Below the pieces are notes generated by a model. That model was not told where the DNA came from. It made no database searches and saw only the letters and a program-made list of their open reading frames with translations. Positions 49,926 through 55,919 of a DNA stretch of 55,919 nucleotides are shown here, in pieces. The position numbers and the translations under genes were made by a program. This DNA comes from Candidatus Tectimicrobiota bacterium (GTDB lineage: Bacteria; JACPUC01), in NCBI GenBank assembly GCA_016192455.1, contig JACPUC010000026.1, positions 142,902 to 198,820 of the forward strand, given 5' to 3'. Numbering within the stretch: the stretch's first letter is position 1; each line of letters begins with the position of its first letter.

Positions 49926-50510
49926 ATGGAGATGCCGCGCAGCAACCTTCCACACCCGCAGCCGCTCGCCGGCTGGACCGGGAATCCCCTGCAAGGTGTT
50001 CCGCCGCCTCGTTACGCCTCACCCTACGCCGCCGGCGCCGCCCTTGGCGGCGTCCTCCTCCTCACCTTCCTGGTGATGGGGCATGGGCTGGGCGCCTCCG
50101 GCGCGTTCGCCCGCCTCGGCGTGGCCCTGCTCGGCTTGGCGGCGCCCGCGGCAACGAAGGCGCACGCCTACTTTTCGCTCTACCTCTCTCCGGACCGCTC
50201 CACCCTGAATGCCTGGATCGTCTATGAGGTAGTCGGCGTTCTCGTCGGCGCGTTCGTCAGCGGCCTGCTTGCCCGCCGCCTGAGGTGGGAGGCGGTACGC
50301 AGCCCCAACGCGCACCGCAGGCTGCGTCTGCCGCTGGCCCTGGTCGGCGGCGTCCTCGTCGGCTTCGCGGCGCGCCTGGCCGGCGGCTGCACGAGCGGCA
50401 TCGGCCTCTCCGGAGGCGCCGTCCTGGCGCTTGCCGGCTGGCTCTTCATCCTCTGTTTCTTCGCCGGCGGCTACCTTGCGGCCGCCGCGGTGCGGAGGGA
50501 ATGGCAATGA
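49926..50510 (+). CDS. YeeE/YedE-family half-size transporter subunit 1
   Basis: 194 aa inner-membrane protein with about four to five membrane segments. The signature is FAARLAGGCTSGIGLSGGAVL with C155, the conserved Cys of the first repeat in YeeE/YedE proteins. Members import thiosulfate (TsuA) or are linked to selenium metabolism. Full-length family members contain both repeats in one chain; here the repeats are in two genes and the second follows with an ATGA overlap. ATG 49926 with AAGGAG 8 nt upstream. Confidence 0.85.
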   Translation: MEMPRSNLPHPQPLAGWTGNPLQGVPPPRYASPYAAGAALGGVLLLTFLVMGHGLGASGAFARLGVALLGLAAPAATKAHAYFSLYLSPDRSTLNAWIVYEVVGVLVGAFVSGLLARRLRWEAVRSPNAHRRLRLPLALVGGVLVGFAARLAGGCTSGIGLSGGAVLALAGWLFILCFFAGGYLAAAAVRREWQ

Positions 50511-51109
50511 TGCCCCTGACCTCGCTGAACTTCTTCTCCCCCTGGCTGGCAACCCCGGCCGCCCTCCTCCTCGGCTTCGGCTTCGGCTTCTGGCTGGAAC
50601 GCGGCGGCCTCGGCAACGCCCGCAAGCTCACCGGCATGTTCTACTTGACCGATTTCGTCGTCGTGCGGGTCATGTTCAGCGCCGTGGTGGTCGCCGCCTT
50701 TGGTCTGGCCCTCTTCCAGGCGCTGGGCATTCTCGACCTGAAGCTGGTCTACCTCCCCCCCCTGGCACTCGGCGGCATCATCATCGGCGGCCTGCTCATG
50801 GGTATCGGGTTCGTCACCGGCGGGTATTGACCGGGAACCTCGGCCGCGGGCGCGGCCACGGGGAAGTGGGATGCCCTGGTGTTTATCGTGGGGATGGTGC
50901 TCGGGGTGTGGGGGTACGGCGCCGGCTATGCGCTCTTCGGGCCGCTGGGAGAGGCGGGTGATCTCGGCGTCATCACGCTGCAGGGCTTGCTGGGACTACC
51001 GACTCTGGTCGTGGTGGTGGCGGCGGCGGCCCTCGCCCTGGTTCTCTTCTGGCTCAGCGCGCGCCTCGAGCGCCCCGCCCGGCAGGAGAAACTCCCTGTC
51101 CAGCAGTAG
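50507..51109 (+). CDS. YeeE/YedE-family half-size transporter subunit 2, candidate selenoprotein (in-frame UGA = Sec108)
   Basis: 200 codons if the TGA at 50828-50830 is read through. Before it lie three membrane segments and the family lead-in GIIIGGLLMGIGFVTGGY; after it the same frame continues PGTSAAGAATGKWDALVFIVGMVLGVWGYG and two more membrane segments to a TAG at 51109. In the family the motif is GGY-C-PGT, so the TGA takes the exact place of the conserved Cys. A hairpin fitting the bacterial SECIS pattern lies at 50842-50857. Start ATG 50507 has GGAGG 8 nt upstream and overlaps the subunit-1 stop (ATGA). Alternatives are a nonsense mutation or a base error; the intact distal frame and the hairpin argue for selenocysteine. 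Confidence 0.78.
50842..50857 (+). promoter_or_regulatory. Candidate bacterial SECIS element
   Basis: GGCCGC-GGGC-GCGGCC, a perfect 6-bp stem with a loop that begins with G. The loop starts 17 nt after the TGA. Flanking CC (50838-50839) and GG (50860-50861) could extend the stem beyond a small internal loop. Bacterial SECIS hairpins lie just 3' of the UGA with a G in the first loop positions. SelB recognition itself is not proven. Confidence 0.55.
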
Positions 51110-51281
51110 ACTTTGCCGCCGCCGGGTGGTCATTTCAAGGGACTACGGCGAGGAGTTGGGGCTCCTCCGCGGAGAAATCGTGATTGCAAAGCTCCCCCCA
51201 CCTCGGACGTGGGTGCAGCGAGGTGTTCAATCGTCAGGATTTCCGCGCCGCAGTGCTCCGCCGTCGGATGGCAAGACTGGT

Positions 51282-53414
51282 CTACTCTTCCTCCACCTTC
51301 CGCACCTCGCAGAGATGCCCGATCAGCCACGAGGTTCCCTCGATGGGATCGTACGGCGGTCCGTCGGGGATAACCATGCTGATGTTGCTCTCGAAGCAGC
51401 CGTAATCGGGGGCTGGTTTCTCCGGGTACCACCAGTAGCCGTAAGCGGAAACGACGTCCGGCGGCACGTTTTCCGTCACCTTGGCTCTCTGCTTGCACCG
51501 TCCAAATCCCGTCTCGATCCAAACCCAATCACCCTCGCGGATGCCACGCTCGGCGGCGGCGCGCTGGTGAATCTCGACGGTGGCGACCGGCTTGGTTTTG
51601 CGCAGCGAGGGGGAGTGGCGCTGGCGGCTGTTGAAGAACCGTGCCTCGCGCGGGGCGATGAGCTGAAGCGGATAGGCGCGCCGAACGTCCGAACCGGGGG
51701 CGGGGCTCCGGGGCAGCTCGTGGTGCACCGGCAGGGGTTCGTAGCCGTACCGTTCAAGGAGGGTGGAATACAATTCCACCTTTCCGGTCGGGGTGTTGAA
51801 ACCGTGCTCTTCGTAAGCCTTGTACTTGATGGGAATGGCGAGCCGCCGCTGTTTCTTGAGGTCGTCGAACCTCATGTTCAGGCCGCTGACCTGAAAATCG
51901 AGAAACTCCTCGACACTGTTCCACGGGATAAAATCGTGCGGCAGAAGCTTGCGCGCCCGCATCTCCTTGGCCAGTTCAATGAAAATCTTGTTATCGTCCC
52001 AGGCTTCGCCCAGCGGCTCGATCGCCCGTTCGCTTGCCGGGATGTGCAGGGAATGCCACTCCGGTCCAATCTCCTCGCGCTCCAACCACGTAACCGCGGG
52101 GAGGAAGACGTCGGCCAGCTCCGTGGTGGGCGTCTGGAAACAGTCCACGGCAACGATGAGGTCGAGTCGGCGGAAGGCTTCCCGGACACGCTGTGGGTCG
52201 GGGGTGTTCAAGGCGTAGTTGTTGCCCGTGACGATGGCTCCCTTGACGCCGGAGTGGGCGGAGAGCATCTCGTCGATGACCAGGGAGTTATGACTGGTGG
52301 CCCCGACGCCGTTGGGACCGGTCCAGAGTGGAAACTCCCGAGCCCCGCGGGCCTCCGCCTCGATCGCTGCCGGCAGCCGCCACGCCTTGCCGAAGACCAT
52401 CTCTCCCCTGGACACGAACCCGTCAAGCCGCTTGGGGAGGAGGTTGCCTCCCTGTACGTCGATGTTCCCCGACAGGGCGACCAGCAACGTGATGCCGCGA
52501 CAGGCTTGCGTGGAGTTGGGTTTGCGGGTCAACCCATTGCGGGCAAACATGCAGGCCGGCTTGGTGGTGGCGTACAGCCGCGCCGCCTGCACCAAGCTTT
52601 CAGCCGGAACGCCGGTGATCCGTTCCACCTCACCGGGCGGGTACTTCTGAACGTGTTCCCGTAGCTGCTCGAAGCCGTAACACCAAGCCTTGACGAACGG
52701 CGTATCGTAGAGTTCTTCGTTGATGATGACGTGCATCATGCCCAGCGCCAGGGCCCCATCAGTTCCTGGCCGCACGGGCAGCCACACGTCCGCGCGCCCC
52801 GCCACCGTGGTTTTGCGCGGGTCCACGACGATGAGTTTGGCGCCCCGGTTGCACCCTTCGACGATCTTCTTCCAATAGGGGGGATGGGAAGCCTGAGGAT
52901 TGGTCCCCCACAGGAGGTAGCAGCGGCTGTGATCCAGGTCGTGATAGGCGAAGTGCGTGATCGGGCCCCCGACGGTCACATGATCCGCGACCATTCCCGG
53001 CCCTTCACACCACAGCGGCGTGGTGCTGACGATGTCGGGGCTGCCGAGCGAGCGGGTGAACAGCGTCGACATGATGCACCGGGAGGTTCCAGGGTATCCC
53101 GCGAACGCCACGATGGCTTTCGGGCCGTGTGCGCGGATGATCTGTTCGAGCCCATCGGCAACCCGCGTCAGCGCTTCGGGCCAGGTGATGCGGACCCATT
53201 TCCCTGCTTCCCGCCCGCCCTCTTTCCACAAGGGCGAGGTGACGCGCTGGGGTGAGTAGGTGACTTCGTGAGCATTCGCTCCCTTGATGCAGATGCCACC
53301 TCGATAGACGGGGTCTTCGGGGTCGCCCCTCAGCCCGCGGATGCGGCCCTCCGCAACATCCACCTCCAAATGACAATACATATAACAGTCGCTGCAAATG
53401 CTGTGGCGGATCAT
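51282..53414 (-). CDS. Molybdopterin-dependent oxidoreductase (DMSO reductase/formate dehydrogenase family)
   Basis: 710 aa. N-terminal [4Fe-4S] ligands C7, C10, C14 and C42 (SICSDCYMYC and GGICIKG). The Mo/W ligand position reads VSTTPLWCEGPG with C136, so Cys coordination is expected, as in some formate dehydrogenases and unlike Ser-type DMSO reductases. Later segments LLWGTNPQASHP, VVDPRKTTVAGRAD and the C-terminal GIREGDWVWIETGFG dinucleotide-binding domain are typical. No Tat signal, so cytoplasmic. No iron-sulfur or membrane partner gene is adjacent. ATG 53414 with GGAGG 7 nt upstream. Substrate unknown; acetylene hydratase- or hydroxylase-type roles are also conceivable. Confidence 0.9.
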   Translation of the reverse strand: MIRHSICSDCYMYCHLEVDVAEGRIRGLRGDPEDPVYRGGICIKGANAHEVTYSPQRVTSPLWKEGGREAGKWVRITWPEALTRVADGLEQIIRAHGPKAIVAFAGYPGTSRCIMSTLFTRSLGSPDIVSTTPLWCEGPGMVADHVTVGGPITHFAYHDLDHSRCYLLWGTNPQASHPPYWKKIVEGCNRGAKLIVVDPRKTTVAGRADVWLPVRPGTDGALALGMMHVIINEELYDTPFVKAWCYGFEQLREHVQKYPPGEVERITGVPAESLVQAARLYATTKPACMFARNGLTRKPNSTQACRGITLLVALSGNIDVQGGNLLPKRLDGFVSRGEMVFGKAWRLPAAIEAEARGAREFPLWTGPNGVGATSHNSLVIDEMLSAHSGVKGAIVTGNNYALNTPDPQRVREAFRRLDLIVAVDCFQTPTTELADVFLPAVTWLEREEIGPEWHSLHIPASERAIEPLGEAWDDNKIFIELAKEMRARKLLPHDFIPWNSVEEFLDFQVSGLNMRFDDLKKQRRLAIPIKYKAYEEHGFNTPTGKVELYSTLLERYGYEPLPVHHELPRSPAPGSDVRRAYPLQLIAPREARFFNSRQRHSPSLRKTKPVATVEIHQRAAAERGIREGDWVWIETGFGRCKQRAKVTENVPPDVVSAYGYWWYPEKPAPDYGCFESNISMVIPDGPPYDPIEGTSWLIGHLCEVRKVEEE

Positions 53415-53517
53415 CCCCTGTCCTCCGTTCCGCGGCCTCCCCCCCTGCATCTTGCCTCGCCCGCAGGCACTACGTCAAACCCTTGAGCGCCGAAATCCTT
53501 CCTCAAATCATTGGTAG

Positions 53518-53546
53518 AGTACATCCCCTTCTCCTCACTATGTCAA
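53518..53546 (-). promoter_or_regulatory. Sigma70-type promoter for the molybdopterin oxidoreductase
   Basis: Minus strand TTGACA (53546-53541), 17-nt spacer, TGTACT (53523-53518). Leader about 95 nt. Located in the 296-nt divergent gap 53415-53710. Confidence 0.6.
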
Positions 53547-53710
53547 GTCTAACTAATCCTCGGTACGGTTGCAGGGTGCGCATCGCTTGCGCCGGGGGCG
53601 CGCAGAGTGCTAGGCTAGAGCAACGCCGTCCTTCAACCCTGGAAGCCGCGGCACCCCCTGCCGGCATGCCGCGCATCACCCCCGCCGCCAGGCTGGAGAG
53701 GAGGATCATC

Positions 53711-54799
53711 ATGATCGAACGCTACACCGCCATGGGCTTGCAGACCAGCGTCTGGTACATCGAGACGCGCGCCGACTGCAAGCGCAACCTCGAGCATATC
53801 CTCGAGTGCATCGACTCAGCGTACTGGGTGGGCTCAACGGAGTTCCCGGTGAAGCTCATCTGCATCCCCGAGGGCGCCATCCAGGGATTCACCGACTCCA
53901 CCTTCGACTGGGAGCAGGCGAAATCCGCCCGCGAGCTCTTCTGCGAGCTGCCGGGGTGGGAAACGGACATGCTGGCCACCAAGGCCAAGGAGCTGGACAC
54001 CTACATCATGTCGCAGTTGCGGGTCAGGAAGCCGGAGTTCCCTGACTACTACTTCAACGTCGCCTTCATCATCAGCCCCCAGGGTGAGATCATCTACCAG
54101 TACCACAAGCTGCAAGTCTTCGTGGGCGAGCCCTCGACGGTGCCGCACGACGTCTGGGACAAGTGGGTGGAACTCTACGGCGAGACCATGGACGCCTTCT
54201 TCCCCGTCTGCGACACGGAGATCGGGCGCATCGGCGCGGTCATCTGCATGGACGCCTTCTTCCCGGAGACGTCGCGCGGCATGGCGATGAACGGCGCCGA
54301 GGTCCTCTACATGCCCTCCACCTACGACCCCTACGTCGGCAACGACTGGTACGAGATTCAGCGCCGCTCGCGCGCCATCGACAACTCGCTCTTCGTCATC
54401 GCGCCGAATACCGGCCAGCGCTACCTGCACAAGCACTCGGCGGCGCCGGTAGACATGTTCGGAGGCGACTCGATGATCGTGGACTACAAAGGCCAAGTCC
54501 TCTCGCGCCACCGCTCGGCCGCCGACTCTTACGTCAGCGCCGTGATCGACATCGAGGCGCTGCGCGACTGGCGCATCAACAGCCGCTTCCCGAACACCAT
54601 GAAGGACCTACGCACCGAGCAGTTCAAGCTCATCTACGAAGAGCCGGTGTTCGAGAAGAACATGGCCCTGCACAAGCCGAAGGGGCGGCGCGCCGAGCGC
54701 GAGCCGTACTTTGCGCGCAGCATCCAACGTCTGGTTGATCGCGGCATCTGGAAGCGCCCGCGCTACCAGCGCACCGACCGCACCACGCTGAAGGACTGA
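53711..54799 (+). CDS. Nitrilase-superfamily carbon-nitrogen hydrolase, paralog 2
   Basis: 362 aa. Triad E54 (IPEGAIQGF), K133 (YHKLQVF) and C179 (VICMDAFFPE), at the same residue numbers as paralog 1 at 27702. The shared stretch TVPHDVWDKWVELYGETMDAFFPV aligns without gaps, so they are recent relatives, yet the region around 210-240 differs (YMPSTYDPYVGNDW here), which should change specificity. ATG 53711 with GAGGAGG 7 nt upstream; the frame is open from 53483. A branched-chain-type ABC binding protein follows and may supply the substrate. Confidence 0.88.
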   Translation: MIERYTAMGLQTSVWYIETRADCKRNLEHILECIDSAYWVGSTEFPVKLICIPEGAIQGFTDSTFDWEQAKSARELFCELPGWETDMLATKAKELDTYIMSQLRVRKPEFPDYYFNVAFIISPQGEIIYQYHKLQVFVGEPSTVPHDVWDKWVELYGETMDAFFPVCDTEIGRIGAVICMDAFFPETSRGMAMNGAEVLYMPSTYDPYVGNDWYEIQRRSRAIDNSLFVIAPNTGQRYLHKHSAAPVDMFGGDSMIVDYKGQVLSRHRSAADSYVSAVIDIEALRDWRINSRFPNTMKDLRTEQFKLIYEEPVFEKNMALHKPKGRRAEREPYFARSIQRLVDRGIWKRPRYQRTDRTTLKD

Positions 54800-54803
54800 G
54801 CCG

Positions 54804-54835
54804 CGTGCCGCGCCAGCAGCGCGGCGCGCGCGGCA
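54804..54835 (+). terminator. Hairpin after nitrilase paralog 2
   Basis: 10-bp stem CGTGCCGCGC / GCGCGGCACG with a 12-nt loop, followed by TTG, immediately after the stop. Confidence 0.55.
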
Positions 54836-54909
54836 CGTTGCCGCGGCAGAATCCCCACGGGGGAGGCGCGACGCGCCGGGCGCTTCCCCTCTCTCGATCG
54901 TAGGACGCG

Positions 54910-54935
54910 AACTGTCCCGCGCCAGTGGGACGGTT
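54910..54935 (+). promoter_or_regulatory. Leader hairpin before the ABC binding protein
   Basis: AACTGTCCC / GGGACGGTT, 9 bp with one G-U pair and an 8-nt loop, 24 nt before the ATG at 54960 and next to the AAAGGGGG ribosome site. Possible operator or leader structure. Confidence 0.35.
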
Positions 54936-54959
54936 CTCACTAGAGAAAGGGGGTCGGCA

Positions 54960-55919
54960 ATGCGATCCCGCTGTTTCCTGTGGAATTTCCTGATCGTGGC
55001 CCTCGGTCTCGCTCTTAGCTTTGTGCCGCTACAAGCGGCTTCCGCCGCAAGCGACGAGGTGGTGATCGGCGTGCCGCTCCCGACGAGCGGCTACATGACC
55101 TACTACGGCAGCCAGCAGCTCCAGGCCACGCAGATGGCGGTCGAGGATATCAACAAGGCAGGTGGCATCAAGGGCCGCAAGCTTCGCATCATTCACTATG
55201 ACACTGCGAGTAAGCCCCAGGAGGCGATTACCGCGGTGCGCAAGCTCATTGAGCATGACAAGGTGTTGGCCCTTGCCGGTCCGCTCCTCAGCAGCTCAAC
55301 GCGGGTGGCGTTCCCGGTGGCCAACCGCGCCGGGGTGCCCATCGTCTCGTCCGCCTCCTCAGCACCCGGCATCGCCGCCGACAACCGGCCGTGGTCTTTC
55401 CGCAACACCGCCTTGGAGGCCGATACCGCCCGCCCCGCCCTCGAGTACTGGGTGAAACACTTCAAACTCAAGCGCGTGGCGATCATCGTGGATACCAAGG
55501 ACTTCGTCAGCAAGTCCTACGGCACGGAGGTGGTCCCGGCCCTGCTGAAGGAGTTCGGCGTCGAGATCGCTGATACGGTGAGCCTGCAGTCGGGTGACGT
55601 CGATTTCAGCGCCCAGGTCACCCGCGTGAAGCAGATCAACCCTGAGGGCATCGTGCTAGCGGCGCTCTACAATGAAGCGGCGGGCATCGCCCGCGAGGTG
55701 CGGCGGCAAGGCATGACCCAACCGTTCTACGGCGGCAACCCCCTTGCCGGCCCAGGCTACGTGGAGCGTGGCGGCAAGGCCGTGGAAGGCACCATCGTCG
55801 CCAGCGGCTTCTGGGCCGATGATCCGAAGCCGGAGATCGCCGCCTGGGTGAAGCGCTTCAAAGATCTCAGCCCGCAGCACTCGGCGCCACACGAGGTCGC
55901 CCTTTACCAGTACCAGACG
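54960..55919 (+). CDS. ABC transporter substrate-binding protein, branched-chain amino acid (LivK) type, partial
   Basis: 320 codons to the right edge. Signal peptide at 1-30 (FLIVALGLALSFVPLQAASA). The mature part starts DEVVIGVPLPTSGYMTYYG and continues AVEDINKAGGIKGRKLRIIHYDTASKP, VRKLIEHDKVLALAGPLLSSST and VAIIVDTKDFVSKSYG, the periplasmic-binding fold of the LIV/HAAT family. These bind amino acids but also aromatic acids, amides and urea. ATG 54960 preceded by AAAGGGGG. It follows nitrilase paralog 2 by 160 nt, suggesting uptake of an amide or amino-acid-like substrate. The C-terminus and permease genes lie beyond the window. Confidence 0.9.
   Translation, partial: MRSRCFLWNFLIVALGLALSFVPLQAASAASDEVVIGVPLPTSGYMTYYGSQQLQATQMAVEDINKAGGIKGRKLRIIHYDTASKPQEAITAVRKLIEHDKVLALAGPLLSSSTRVAFPVANRAGVPIVSSASSAPGIAADNRPWSFRNTALEADTARPALEYWVKHFKLKRVAIIVDTKDFVSKSYGTEVVPALLKEFGVEIADTVSLQSGDVDFSAQVTRVKQINPEGIVLAALYNEAAGIAREVRRQGMTQPFYGGNPLAGPGYVERGGKAVEGTIVASGFWADDPKPEIAAWVKRFKDLSPQHSAPHEVALYQYQT

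Noticed and set aside
50507-51109. Frameshift or two separate YeeE fragments
   Set aside because: Both parts are in the same frame; only a TGA interrupts them, and it lies at the conserved Cys, so a frameshift is excluded.
1-55919. tRNA, rRNA, CRISPR arrays, insertion sequences and prophage
   Set aside because: No cloverleaf-type T-loop signature, regular repeat-spacer array, transposase or integrase sequence was found by reading both strands.

Overview
This is a GC-rich bacterial chromosome segment with about 40 protein-coding genes. I see no tRNA or rRNA gene, no CRISPR array, no transposase and no phage gene. The F0 gene order atpZ-I-B-E without F1 genes, a Cys-rich PAS histidine kinase, a two-gene pyruvate:ferredoxin oxidoreductase and many molybdenum hydroxylase and acyl-CoA ligase genes suggest an uncultured, metabolically versatile bacterium of the Desulfobacterota / Methylomirabilota / Tectomicrobia type. 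That placement is inference from gene content only.

Layout. 1-3485 (-): split 2-oxoacid:ferredoxin oxidoreductase, its second half cut by the left edge. 4191-5015 (+): lipB. 5318-9712 (-): a molybdenum hydroxylase operon in the order L-G-M-S. 10705-14245 (+): an AMP-forming acyl-CoA ligase followed by two paralogous QueG/reductive-dehalogenase-like iron-sulfur proteins. 15007-17055 (+): orphan sensor kinase. 17268-19357: a small HTH-like protein, a methyltransferase and a lactonase-like metallo-beta-lactamase. 19483-23256 (-): a second complete hydroxylase operon (M-S-L). 23460-27554: an MFS carrier divergent from a third, stand-alone large subunit. 27702-31922 (+): nitrilase-type amidohydrolase, LigA-like and LigB-like extradiol dioxygenase subunits and two isochorismatase-fold hydrolases. 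32221-35775: thioesterase, benzoate-type CoA ligase and ACMSD-type amidohydrolase. 35829-43637: RecD2-like helicase, small hypotheticals, MFS carrier and phosphohexomutase. 44014-47012 (+): a PfkB-fold protein with a destroyed active site, then atpZ-atpI-atpB-atpE. 47256-49612 (+): PaaK-like ligase and trmB. 49926-51109 (+): two half-size YeeE/YedE transporters. 51282-55919: molybdopterin oxidoreductase, second nitrilase and the start of an ABC-transporter binding protein.

How the genes may work together (inference): the hydroxylases, ring-cleavage dioxygenase, C-N hydrolases, decarboxylase/hydratase-type amidohydrolase, CoA ligases and thioesterase together look like a degradative island for aromatic or N-heteroaromatic acids, with MFS and ABC uptake. 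Pyruvate:ferredoxin oxidoreductase and ATP synthase supply core energy metabolism.

The most striking signal is in the second YeeE/YedE half-gene (50507-51109). An in-frame TGA replaces the Cys of the family motif GGY-C-PGT, the frame stays open to a normal end, and a perfect 6-bp hairpin with a G-rich loop starts 11 nt after the TGA. This fits a selenocysteine-containing sulfur/selenium transporter subunit.
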